Assembly: GCA_013400155.1 (NCBI GenBank)
Contig: VXBM01000277.1
Coordinates: 678,401-742,400, forward strand
Reading direction: 5' to 3'
Length of the DNA: 64,000 nucleotides
Origin: Helopsaltes ochotensis
Lineage: Eukaryota > Chordata > Aves > Passeriformes > Locustellidae
The translations under genes and the position numbers were made by a program. The first letter of the stretch is position 1, and each line of letters opens with the position of its first letter. The notes beneath the pieces were generated by a model, which worked only from the letters and a program-made list of their open reading frames with translations, did not search any database and was not told where the DNA came from. This document shows, one piece after another, positions 48,757 to 60,044 of the stretch.

Positions 48757-48890
48757 GGGTCAGCGCAGTGTCATACAGCTGCAGAGAAAGCTCCGGGGAT
48801 TAAACCTGGGAAAGACTCCAAGACCAGGACCCGGGTTCAAGTACCAGCTGAAAGCAATAAACCAACTGCCACAGCTGGGCTGAGTTTAGA
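48757..48890 (+). mobile_element. Possible MIR-like / tRNA-derived SINE remnant
   Basis: GACCAGGACCCGGGTTCAAG followed by TACCAGCTGAAAG resembles the MIR/core-SINE words GACC.GGGTTCAAGTCCCAGCTC. GGTTCAAGTAC is one base from a pol III B box, and CAGCGCAGTGT about 70 bp before it resembles an A box. No clear tail or target duplication is seen. A degraded amniote SINE is the best reading, but weak. Confidence 0.35.
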
Positions 48891-50439
48891 CGTTCTCAAA
48901 GTCCCCCAGCTCTCTCCCATATGAAGAAGGAGCGATTGCGAACATGGCAAGAGAGGCCTTGGGACGCGCAGCCCCGGCCCAAAGCTCCGGCCGAGTCCTG
49001 CCAAGCTGCCCTGCTGGCCACCAGCCCAGCCCAGCATTCTGGCCCTGGATGAGCTGCACTTTGATGCAGGCTCTGGGCTCTGAGTGGGTTTTCCAGGTGG
49101 GTATGAGGCCTGGTTTTTTCCAGAAGCTTTAGCACGTTCAGGGCATCTCTGCAGGGCGCTGCTGTGCTTCAGGGGATTTCTACATCCTTTTTCTGTGCCC
49201 ATGCCATCACAAGAGGCAAGGAAAGTGGTTTAAGAGTATCCAACCAGCTTCTCTGTTGGCAGTGGTGGGATCTCACAGCATGTCCCAGCAGCAGGAGCAT
49301 GTGTGACACGGCACAAGCCCCTCATTCAGCTCTGTAACTTGGCATCTGCACTTGCTCCTCACATGCTCTCCCTGCTCCTGAGCTCACCCTGCCCATAAAC
49401 CTTGGCTTACTCCACCACGCCTGCTGCTCTGACCCATGTTTTATTTCTAAACTTCTTTGAAGCTGTTCCTATCTAAACCCCTGGACTCGGTGGCTCTACC
49501 TGGTTCCTGAAGAGCCCCAGGGCAGCCAGCAGGCTTGTGTCAATAGAGAGCTGAAACACTAACCCAGTGCTCTCTTTTCTTTTCCTATCTCCAGGGCAAA
49601 TGTTGCAAATCCCAGGCCATGCCCAAGAGCAGAGCTGGCTCCCTGCTGTTCATCACTACCTGCATCTCCATGGAAGCTCAACCACTGCTGTCCCAGAGTC
49701 CTGGGCCACCACCACCCGTCCATACAAGAGGTCTGGGCTGGAACAGCGGCCTGGCTAAGGCAGATTCTCCACGTGAGCCAAAGAGCACCAGGGTGGAGGA
49801 GCTGGGAGCCAACACGGGGCACGGTGGGACAAGAGGGGCTGCTCAGCCACCTTCCACGGAGAGGCCAAGCAAGACAGAGACACTCGTTCCTCTGCTGAAC
49901 ACACCAGGATCTTGTGGAGTAGAGCCCACCGCTCCCCCAGGAGCCCTGGGGTGGGCTGCCACCATCACCACCACCTTCTCCCACCCCAAGGGGCGAGCAG
50001 CAGCACCTGTTTTGTCACCCCGGGGGGACATGGGTGGCCCCGTGCCCCGCAGGAGGGGGAGCAGCTCGTCCCAGGGCGGGCGCCGAGCGCTGGCTGCGTG
50101 AACCCAATCAGAAATTCCATCTCGAGGCTGCCCGTGGCCAAGGGCTCGGCGGCTCCCTGCGCAGGCAGCGCGAGGGGAAGGGGGGGATTGGTGCAGCCGG
50201 GCTCACGTGACGGATCCCAGTTTGAGTTCCTGCCCAAAGATGGGCAGCGGTTCACATGAGCAGGCAGCGGTCCCACACCGAGCAGCCGACAAACAGAAAA
50301 CAGACTCCATCTCCACAAAATGAGGCCCAGAACTTCCTGTGTGAGATTTCCATTTCCTCAGCCAAATGAAAAAGAACTGGAGTAAGAGGCAATAAACCAG
50401 GAGAGCAGGACTGGACCTGACGCACGGAGCGGGGACCCA

Positions 50440-50730
50440 TTAATGGTTAAGCCACTTTGCTGGATTACTCTTAATGCGCCTTCCCATCACCCTGGGTTCT
50501 GGCTCCTTTGGATTAACAATAAGACGTGATTTCAGGCTCTGGATCCGGAGTACCGGAGGCAGATGGAAAATCCTGCGGGAAAGCAGCGACGGAGCATGCT
50601 CGGACGCTGTTTCACATACTCCGTACTTGGCCCCTCCGCTCAATTTTCTGTCCAAAAATATGCAAATTGCCTAGTCCGCATTACGGACTAATGGGCTGGA
50701 ATCGGCCAGTTTTAGAGAATTAACCCTTTT
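50440..50730. promoter_or_regulatory. Candidate conserved element with octamer and inverted repeat
   Basis: This segment has an octamer ATGCAAAT at 50660-50667, immediately followed by a perfect inverted repeat TAGTCCG-CATTA-CGGACTA at 50672-50690. It also has GGATTAACAATAAG and GAGAATTAACCC words and scattered CpGs. There is no repeat similarity and no coding frame of interest. It looks like an enhancer-type conserved non-coding element. Confidence 0.35.
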
Positions 50731-51244
50731 GTGCGTTGCAGGGTAGGGACAAGCGGTTTCTGAAGCAGAGGGGAGGTGACTTTTGGAGCTCCAGGAACAG
50801 GCAAGCTGCTGAAGGCTAGCCCAGCCCAACCAAGGTTGGCCTGACTCAATCAAAAAACAAAGGTAACAAAATGCTTCTGCTGGAAATGGAGCTCCCTCTG
50901 GTCCAGAGGAAGGTCCTGCTGGCTAGGCCATCAGAACACCTAAAGGAAGGTCATCCCAACAAAACCAGATGCATGTCCTAAGCAGAAAGTAAAAATCCAC
51001 CTCATAATCCATCTTCTAACACATGGAAACACAGGGCAGCCACCAGGCATCCTCCAGCCCCACTCACACATCAATGAAGAGGTCACTGTGTCACCAAGGG
51101 TGACAAATCCCCAACATTCCCTGGGCAGTGGGCCTTGCCTGGGTGCTCAGGTCACGGTGCCACAGCCAGCAGTAAAGCATGAGCAAGCGGGAAGGGTGGC
51201 ACGAGGAGCTCAGGGAGGGAGCAGAAACCAGAGGGTGCACGTAC

Positions 51245-51413
51245 TGTTTGGGGAGCTCAAGAGACGTTGGAGGAGGATTCCAGGTGTCCGGGTGGCCAAG
51301 CATCCAGTCCGACCAGACCTTCACACTGGGGAGCAGCTCCTTCAGGTCCTGGGGCAAGGCAGAGACCTTGATGTCATCTTCCTCATCCTCCTGCTCCATC
51401 TCTTGTGGCTGAA
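51245..51413 (-). CDS. SMG6: SMG6 coding exon b (helical domain, 169 nt)
   Basis: The exon encodes an acidic linker (QEMEQEDEEDDIKV) and then the conserved LPQDLKELLPSVKVWSDWML, ending near PDTWNPPPTSLELPK. The DLKELLPSVKVWSDWMLG..PDTWNPPPTS string is diagnostic of SMG6 in vertebrates. The acceptor is TATTTGCAG at 51414-51415. The donor is ACA|GTACGT: the exon stops after the first two bases of a Gln codon, completed by the G that opens the next exon. Reading straight through the donor would give the unrelated residues YVHPL, which helped place the border. The linker is shorter and more acidic than I recall for human. The intron separating it from exon a is only 541 bp. Confidence 0.96.
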
Positions 51414-51954
51414 CTGCAAATACAAGACAGGAGAGCTGAGGCAGCTCACCCCAGCCAGGCTCAGGCAGGGACTGGGAAAGTATGACACAGATCCCAACAT
51501 CCCAGCCTTGGACACACAAGGGAACAGCCACAACCCACAGCAAGCACAAAGACAGATCTGTTCTCCCATCACGGACTGGCCTGGAGAGCAAGCCAGGGCG
51601 TTTGTGACCCCTTTTATTGGGGGCAGCAGGGTGCCACTGCACCAATCACAGAGACAGGATTCCCAGGTCCCAGTTTTGGGAAGTTTCCCCGTTGCTGGCA
51701 GAAAGCATGGCCTCAGTCTATCCCTTTCTTCCAAACATTTCTGTCTGCCACACATCAGGGGCTTTCCTGCAGCTGATCTAGCTACAGCTAGTTAGATCTA
51801 GCTATAACTATCTAGCAGAGCTTGGGATGCTGGAGAGAGAATCCTAAAGCCCCAAGAGAGGGGAAGGGATGTAAAAACCAGCAGGGAGTGAAGGCCTGAC
51901 CCCCACCAGGCTGCCCCATGGGCCCCTGCATGGATCCTGCTGCTAAGGCCTTAC
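51414..51954 (-). other. SMG6 intron between exons a and b (541 bp)
   Basis: A short intron of ordinary sequence apart from a small tandem duplication at 51775-51814. The donor is GTAAGG and the acceptor TTTGCAG. Confidence 0.9.
51775..51814. repeat. Imperfect 20-bp tandem duplication (CTAGCT-rich)
   Basis: GATCTAGCTACAGCTAGTTA is followed directly by GATCTAGCTATAACTATCTA, identical at 16 of 20 positions. The unit itself is made of CTAGCT-like palindromic words, so the block is self-complementary. Confidence 0.85.
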
Positions 51955-52071
51955 CTGGCACGCATTCCCTCAGCAGGTTGGTGCACCTCCTCACCAGGAG
52001 TGCAAACATGGAGAGCCCCAGGGCCGTGGCCTGTTCCTGGATGACGGAGCGGCAATCCTCGGAGATGCACT
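51955..52071 (-). CDS. SMG6: SMG6 coding exon a (helical domain, 117 nt)
   Basis: This is the most 5' SMG6 exon in the window. It encodes CISEDCRSVIQEQATALGLS and then MFALLVRRCTNLLRECVP, an amphipathic segment at the end of the helical repeat domain that follows the 14-3-3-like fold. Human SMG6 has a closely similar segment starting CFSEECRSVIQEQ. The acceptor is a pyrimidine-rich tract ending TCCTAG at 52072-52073. The donor is CAG|GTAAGG just below 51955, close to consensus. Phase: it needs one base from the upstream exon, which is outside the window, and passes one base on. The exon end (RECVP) and the start of the next exon are the least conserved part compared with human. Confidence 0.96.
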
Positions 52072-55000
52072 CTAGGAGACAGAGAGGGTTTGGGTCAGAT
52101 GTTCCATCCAGTTTCACCTTCACAGCCTCCCCTTCTGCATCCCACAAGGGACAGGGGTGAGCAATTCCCTAATTTGCACCTGTCCCAGACATAGTTGTTC
52201 CATGTAGGGAGGAGAAAGGTGGTGAGTAGCTGCTCTGGAGTGGGAAGAGGCTGCAGCCACCGTGCCCACACCATGCCCAACCCCACGGCACGTGCTGAGC
52301 CAGCCAGGATCACATTGGCACTCGGGGCTCCCAGCACAGAAGCTGCTGCTCGGGGCTGATGCCTTCCCCTGAGAAGGGGGGTATGTTTAAGTGTTAAAAG
52401 GGTAATTAGCTGCATGTTTGATCTCTGTCCCTGCTGGAGTTTTAACCTCAGCAGCTGAGGAAGGGGCTCCTCCCATTAGTTTCGCAGTCACACAACAGCT
52501 TGTCGAGAGAGTTTAATTGGAACTGTTACTCAAGGAGATGCCACATGACCACAGCTCTTCCAAACAGAGCCGGCTGGGAGTGAGAGCAAATCCCCCCGGC
52601 ACATCTACACCCAGCCAGAAACCACTTCTGAGGCTGCTGAGAGCAGCGGGGATCTGGCTCGAGGGAACTGCCTGGAGCCAGGCCTGGGCTAGGCTGGGGA
52701 GGCCAGGAGTGCCCTGGGACATGCCAGCCTGCCCCAGAGCTCCCAGAAGGGGTTTAAGCCTTAAAGGAAGCCCCTGCCCTCCCAGCTCCCTCTACTCCCC
52801 ATGCACATCCTCCCGGGATGTGCAGGAGTGGCTGGCTGGGGAGAACCCACTGGGTTCCTACCCATCAGTGCCGTTTGCTCTGTGCAGGATGCTCCTCGCT
52901 GGCTTACTGCAGGATCAGAGCTCCCACCCTGAGAACAGCTGCCCCCAGGCAGGCAGAGGACTTTTACAAACTCACAGGTACTGACACTGAATGGGTGAGT
53001 GAAGCCCTTAAGGGCTGAGATAGAGAGGGAGAGCCCCCAGAGCCCCCCAGCAGCAGCTGCACGTCCGCACAGAGGTGTTGGGAGCTGAACTGCCCAGATG
53101 TGGCAGAGCAAGGATTTGGAGCAAACAGCCAGAGGATTAGAGCAAGACACTGAAACCACGTTTAAGCCAGGGCTAGCAAAACACCTGAGGTGCACAGAAT
53201 AAACACTTGGGGTTTTAAGGACAGATCATTTCAGAGGAGTGGGATGGGAGGTTAAAAATATCCAGAAAAAGACAAGAACGCACCAAGAAAATATGGGAAA
53301 AACGAGGAGGAACATCTGAAAGCTGGACTGACAGTTCTTACAGCTGTCAATGAGTCCAGCACCCGGTGGGGAGGGTAACCCAGGGTGGCACCAAAGGCAC
53401 CTGGTAGCTGAAGGAGGGTGCTTTGCTCGCGGAGCCAGGACTGAGCTGGTGCCGCAGAGCAGTGGTAGGAAGTGCCGTACAGCAGGGGCTGTCAGCTTTT
53501 GGAGGAAACATAAAACTAAAGATGTGACCACTCTGGGACAGTAAATCTCTTTCATGAAGCCTTTCCCACAATTAAGAGTGTTAGTCCCAGTGCTCTGGCC
53601 ACAGTCCAGTCCAAGAAACCACTGTTGTCTTCCCCACGCTCCCTCCTCCTGCACTCGGGTGAGATGCTGCACTGTCTTCACTTCTTGTCTTAAATGGACA
53701 CACAACAAGACCACGGTGGTCCAGCTGCCACAACTGAGTCTGGGAAGTCCCCTGGGTGGTGAAAATCTCTGGGCCTTTCAGCATGGACCCCCACACTTTG
53801 AGTGGGCAGCCCCCAGGACTCCAGGCACTGCGCTCAAGCCGGACTCACAGTGACCCCCAAACTGAGGGGGTGCAAAAGCTACACCCTGACCCCCTCCAAA
53901 AGAGGCAAAGCTTAAAGGTGTTTGTGATGGTGAAGGTGATGAGCATCCCATATTTCAGGGCGTATTTCAGAGACTGGCTCCAAAAGCTGGACCAGTGCTC
54001 TGTGGTGGCTGTGGCCAGGCTTGGTCCCAGCCCTTCCCACTGCCACCAGCAGCTCTTGCTGCAGGCAACAAGTTCTCCACACAGCACTGAACAACCAAAA
54101 TACAGTAGAAAGTTTCCTGTACTTGAGCTGTGGCAGGTACGGCCGTCCATCAAACTTCTTGTGCTGCTGCAAACACAAACCGTGTGCCCACCAGCTCATA
54201 AAGCCACGGTGCTCCAATGTACCCCCAGCAATGCTCAGCCCTGGTGCAGCCTGCAAAGCTGCCCACTGCGCAGGTAAGAGCATTAGGACACCCACACTTC
54301 AGGGCTGCTGTCACACAGTTCCAGCTCAGCTACCATGGGTGTTGTCAGCTCATCATTAAACTCATAAAATGCACAGAACTCCCCCAGTCCTGAAAGTTCA
54401 TTCACCGGATGAGCTCATCAGCCTCATTCCCAGGAGGCTCCTCCAGCAGAGAAGGATAAACATCCAGGTGGGTGCTTGTTCAAGACCCCTGAACATGCAC
54501 CAGCAAAGGCTCTTAAGAGCTTAATTGTAAGACAAAAGAGGAAAGCACCATAAATCATGAGAAACTTTCTCTCTGTGCCTTTTCACCACTTTCCTCGGGA
54601 GGCTGGGAGCTTTGGCTTGCCCTGAGCTGGGAGCTGGGAGCCAGTGGCCAGGGCTAACAGAGGCTGTGGGGACAAACCCCAGGCTACCCCTGCCACAGGA
54701 GACAGACAAGGTGAGGGTATAATCAAAGGGCAAAGCATTTGGGGTGTTTTAACAGAAACTTAAAAATGTTTTGAGTGATGGGCAATAAGGAAACAAATTC
54801 TCTGTACCCACTCAGTGTCTGAGCCTACTCCGGCACTAAGAGGAAAACACTTTGTAGAAAATATGCTGAAATGAGGGTTGAAGCAACAAATCTGCTCTGG
54901 AGCCCACAGGGCATCATTACTTCTGAGCTGAGCAATGGTCTGTGCTGCTGGTAATGCACATTGAGACACAAACTTATTGGAAAAGAGATGTTTTTGGAGG

Positions 55001-56340
55001 ATGGAGTGACACTTAGGTCATTTGTGTCCCTGCAGTTGCACAGCACTAGTAAAAATGGAGAAACCAGCTGCCTCAGACCAACAAGAGCAGGCAGAGAGAT
55101 CCTGACTGCCCGAGTCAGGGCAAACTCTGTAATTCCCAGATCTGTTTCCCCAGATCCACAGTGGGTGCAGGTCCACAGGCAACCCTGCAGCCTACCCCCA
55201 CAGGCTGTCACCAAAAGCTCGGTGACAGAGACTTCAAGTGGCATCAATGGCACCCCAACAGCTAAAGCTGCCACAAATCCACTCCACTTCCTCCCCTGAA
55301 ACCCCAAATGGGGCTGTAATCAGATAACCCTCCCAATTCACACCCAGCCACACTGTGCAGCTGGGGCACGCCGTGGAGGTGTCAGGCAACTGCGAAAAGA
55401 AATCACAAACAAAGGAAGGGGCCACGAGGTCACAAGCTCTGAGGTAGCCGGAGCTGTGGCTCCTCTGTGCCACCAGCAGCCACAGCAGTGACACTCCACA
55501 GGAAATCATCCAACACCACCAACCACAACACATTCCCCCCCTTCCACCTTTCTCCCCTTGTAACCCAGCAAACATCCCTGTTCATGCCAGCCCTGGATAA
55601 ACAGCTCCTGTCACGTCACCTCTCGGCTCTCGCCTGCGCAGCCACCCCGGCGAGCGCCATCACGCAGCTCAGGGCTCACAAATGTCACCTCTCAGCCGTG
55701 CCACTGCCTTCAAAGGGGCTGCGTGGGTGCAGAGGCAGGTGGGCAAAGCTGGCACCGCCGCCTCAGTCAGTGCTTGTTAAACCACAACCGAAGGTCAGGG
55801 CTCCTGCGCTCGCGGCCAAGACTGACTCAGGGTAAATTCACACCCTCCTCTGTGCTGCTGTACCAACACACAGCCCCTGGAGCCATGCTGCAGCCACGGC
55901 AGGGAGCTGAGATGGCCTAAAATCCCTGCTTTGGGAAGTTTCCTTAGGCTGGAGCTGTTTCTTGACCACTCGCAGCCCCACAGCAACATCAGCAAAACTC
56001 CGTGGAACGCTGCATGGGGCTAGAAAGGAGCAGGCAGAGCATTCTAAAGCAGGAGTGTCACCAAACACTTTGAAACCACTGATTTGTACTACCCCACACT
56101 TCACGGGCTGAATTTGCCTCAAAGCTCTGTCTCTCTGCACCAGAGAAGTAAGTGAGAGCCCTGCAGAGCGCTGCAGGCCCCTGCAAAGGTCAGGGCTCCG
56201 GAGGCCCTGACAGCAGGACATGAGCTGTGACAGTTCTGAGCACCCTGCCTGACACTCGCCACTTGTCAGCCCCTTCCTCTAGCCGGCTCAGACTTTGCTG
56301 AAGTTGCCACGCTAGGTGCCTGTCTCAGCCTGGATTCCCC

Positions 56341-56394
56341 TGGAAATCTTCAGCCAAAACAGCTGGGCCACTTGTGAGAATGAGGCTAGGAAAC
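56341..56394 (+). repeat. Unnamed dispersed repeat, copy 1
   Basis: This segment aligns with 61697-61751 over about 55 bp, with shared words GGAAA..TTCA, GCCA.TTG, AGAATGAGG and TAGG. Both copies are in the same orientation. The homology may extend right, where GGCCAAGCTATAAACATCTG at 56552-56571 looks like further repeat-type sequence. It does not match CR1 as I know it. Confidence 0.45.
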
Positions 56395-57329
56395 GAGAGA
56401 GTGGCTTACCCCTGTTTGTAAAAAACCACTTACAACCTTTTCCTTGAGCTAAGCTAGCAACTGCAAATCCTGGAACAAGGATCTGAGATTTTGCTGCAGA
56501 ATAACCTCTTTAACAGAGAGTTTTCCTGTCCTACTAGAAATCTGTCCACACTTGGCCAAGCTATAAACATCTGAAAGACAGCAGTTTTTCCATACTCAAT
56601 AGGAATTCGTTTCAACAGTTAAAACCTGCTAAGATTTCACCTCCCTGAGCACGCTCCCTCCTCCTACCTCCCTTCACCTGTGTTACAGGCAGCAGAGCAA
56701 CTGCCCTGCTCCCATCCAGCAGGTGGGGACTTCTGTAAAAATGTCCTTGTACGAGTGGCTGCTGCTTGCTGCGAGCTGGAGATGGGACCCAGACTCCTCC
56801 AGCTGGCACCAGGCAATCTGCTGTAAAGCAGAGCCCAAAGGCGAGAGAGGGAGAGGGAATGGGGTGGAAAAAAATGGGAGCAGGTGAGCATCAGGCTGCA
56901 AGAACAGAGCAAAAGCAACTGGGAACCAGCAATGTGAGGTTTTTCTGAAGATCAAGAAGAGGAGTCCTCCTGTTTCCTTGAGTGTAGGAAAGAGAGGTTT
57001 TTTCCCAGCTGAGGTCTGGGCTGCACAGAGAGCGCTGTTTCCCTACCAGGAGGCAGTTTCCTGCAGGGATTGGATCAGCAGCTGCAGCGCCCTCTGCAAG
57101 CTCCTGCCTGGGTTCTCCCAGCGTCTATGGGCTCTGCTCCCACCCAGCCCTGCAGCAGAGCCCGACCCAGGACTCCTGCAGCCATAAATCTACCTGTTCC
57201 ACGGAGGAGAGGGTGAGAGGCAGAGAGAAAGGGGACTTTTGTACCGGGGAGAAACTTGTGTTTCTCTGAGAACGTTACATTCATGGAAAACATAAACCAA
57301 CTGTCGTCAAAGTCGTCTGAGCTCAGGAA

Positions 57330-57500
57330 ATGGAGCGGCCGGGAGAAGGCTGCCATGTGGCCGGATGTTATGTATTTCTAATTAGTGCTATACATCTTTC
57401 AGCAGCGAGTGTCCTTTTGCTGGGAAACACAACGCGCTGCCCTTGTTATTGTAACTGTCAGAGAGTGCTTAAACAGATAATCTCCAGGAAAAGTGATAAA
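57330..57500. promoter_or_regulatory. Candidate enhancer with homeobox palindrome
   Basis: CTAATTAG at 57378-57385 is a palindromic homeodomain site. Nearby are CTTGTTATTGT (SOX-like) and GATAATC. An AT-rich pocket between GC-rich flanks; no repeat signature. Confidence 0.25.
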
Positions 57501-59579
57501 CACATCCCTTCTCCCACTAGGGTGTGCAAAACAGCAGTGCCAAACCTTTATTAGGGCAACACAACCAGCCACAGGAAATGGGAATGGGAAAAGAGCAAGG
57601 GGCAGCCGCCTACGAGGAGAGGGATTTGCTGGAGGAAGCTTCTCGTGGCTGCTCCAGTGCCATGTGCCGAAGGAAATCCTGCGAGGGACAAACGGGGCAC
57701 GGCGAGCACGGGACACGTGGGCTGCTCGCAGGGATGGGGCAGGGGCAGGGAGTGAGGGCTCCCAGCTGCTCTGCTCTGAGCGTGCCCCAGTTTGGGTGGA
57801 GGGGAGCCACAGCAACGCCTGAGCTTACAGGCAAGCAGCGGATGTGCTCCTCCAGCCACCCATCCCAGCTAACAAAACACAAGGAATGCTGGACCTTCCA
57901 CAGTTAAAACAGTCCCAGCCAGCTAATCTCAAAGAAGACCGGATTCCTTTGACTGAAGCAACCAGAGTGCTCCAGCCAAGGGTCAGGAGGGCTCCAGTGG
58001 GACAGTCTCCATGCTGGCCTCTCCATCCTCACCTGAGCTGCGGCTCCAGGCCAGGAAGCCTGGAGCAGTGCTGGCAGCAGGTGAGCCCAGTGCTGGCAGA
58101 GCAGCAAGGATGTGCTCTGCTCCCAGAGAACAACAGCTGAAGCCACCTTTCCTGGTGACAGGGTGAAGGACTGCATGGGAAGGCACTCAAAAGAACGAAC
58201 AGTTCTGTGGACACAATCCCAAGGATGACATAACAGGCTGGCCAGGGGACACAGGAACTGCAGGAGCTCGGTGAGCACAGGGCTGGGGGCGAAGGCACCC
58301 GGCTGATGTGTCAGCACATCAACTCTGGAGGCACAGACAACTGATTCACCAGCTGGCTGCTGCCCTGAGGGGAAAAGACCCGGGCTGGTCACCTCGGAGC
58401 TGATACCACCTGAAGGCAATTTCTTTGCTCCCTCAGACACAGCTTTCCCCGTGAGTCACTCCCCGCCAGACACAGCCCTGGCACGGCTACAGGGCAGCCC
58501 CCTGGGGTGGGGCAGGCTGCAGGAAATGGGTGAGGAGAGCCCTGCTGCCGGCCCAGGCTGGTGAAGACAGCACACAACCACGGGAATAGGAAGCAGCAGA
58601 AGTGAGGGGGATGCTCACAGCTGTGGGGCATTTCCCCCGCACCCCCTCGCAGGGGACCTGTGAGTCACTGGCACTCCCGGCTCTGGGAACTGGAATCACA
58701 CACGCACTCATCTGCCCCTGAGAGAGAGCCTGGGAACCTGCAGGCACTGCTCAGCCCTGCCTGATAGCCTGGGAATGAGAGGCAGCTTTCCTGGAGGGAC
58801 GCTCCCTGACTCTGAGCACACAGGATGGCAGCCCCAGTCCCACCCCAGCACTGTGGCCGAGCTGAGCATCACCACCTGCAGCACACAGGGCTGGACCCCT
58901 CCCAAAGCAACCTCTGGATTTTAGAAATAACCTGGATGCCCCCAATCCACCTCCCTGCACTGATGTCTCCCCGTGGAGAGGCAGGAAGGTCCTGGGAGGG
59001 TCTCGGTCGCAGCAGCAGCTCCGGGGAACTCGCTGCACGTGTTCCCAGAGCAGCTGGGGCCGCCCAGGAGCCAGCAGCTCCCTCTGCAACCCTGACTTGT
59101 CCGAGGGAGGGAAGGAGGGAGGCCTAGGAGGTGAGGAATGCCGGGGGCCTGGGGAGGATGGAGCAGCTCTCCCTGTGGAAGCCATTAGATATTCAACACT
59201 TCATTTGTTTCCAGCCGTCCTGGACTGCAGCGCTGGGCTCTAGGACGGGAGGCTCTTCTCTGACGTAACCAGGAAGCAGCTGCAAAATTAAGGAATCCCT
59301 CATGACATCATAAAAAGGGTCGATGGTTTACAGGGGAAGGTATAAAAATTAATGACATATTCCCACCCGAAGCAGAGAGCCTGCCCAGGAGCCACAGGGG
59401 AAGAAGCCATGCTCTGCCCGACACCAAGGGGCTGCCTGCCCCAGACAGCTCTGTGCTGCCAGCTCCCTTTGGCTGATCCAGGAGCTTTTCTCTGGCTCTG
59501 ATCTAAGCCCAGGCAGGGCTGGATCCTTGCACCTGGGGTGCGATAACCAGCTCAGTATATCCTTCCTGACCCTGATGAA

Positions 59580-59720
59580 CAAAGCTTTAGGGAATGGCTT
59601 TAGGGACAGCTTTCTTGTGTACTCGGGGCTGGCCAGGAGTCAACGACAAAAAACTTCATTGTGAAGTGACTATTAATAATACTAACTAATAAGAAGTTAT
59701 TAATTTCCACGGGGAAAGCA
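59580..59720. promoter_or_regulatory. AT-rich element with tandem words and TAAT clusters
   Basis: CTTTAGGGA occurs twice in tandem (59585-59606 region). Then come a short hairpin ACTTCA-TTG-TGAAGT and a cluster TATTAATAATACTAAC, ACTAATAAG and TTATTAATT. A candidate homeodomain-bound conserved element, judged by composition. Confidence 0.25.
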
Positions 59721-59878
59721 GACACGTGCACTGAGTGTCCCCAACACCCCAATTTCTGCAGCTCTGGAAGACCAACAGGACCTGCAAGTGGAGGCAACGG
59801 CAGTGGCACAATGTCCCTTCCCACCACACAACCCAGGCCAGGTCAGAAAGAATGACATTAGCCTTGAGGACAAGCACA

Positions 59879-60044
59879 AAGCCATTTCCACTTGAAAAGG
59901 GAAAAGGATAGTGGTTTAAAATTAACTACAGCCTTTTCCAGGAAATATCAGTGGAAAGAAGCAGCCATTTTTAGAAATGTTATTCTCAGAAATTTCCTGA
60001 AAAGACCCATCAGTCAAAACACAGATTGAAGCCATTTCCACTTG
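59879..60044. repeat. 16-bp direct repeat pair flanking about 134 bp
   Basis: AAGCCATTTCCACTTG occurs at 59879-59894 and again at 60029-60044. The length suits a target-site duplication, but the enclosed sequence shows no poly(A) tail or known element. It could also be a local duplication. Confidence 0.8.

Larger units (their letters stand above)
43020..51244 (-). other. SMG6 intron between exons b and c (8.2 kb)
   Basis: It holds CpG-rich clusters (43090-43300, 46140-46700), a 38-nt T run (48494-48531), a possible MIR-like SINE (48757-48890) and a probable conserved element with an octamer and palindrome (50440-50730). AT-rich words at 44060-44220 and 44350-44560 also look conserved. No gene was recognised. 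Confidence 0.85.
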
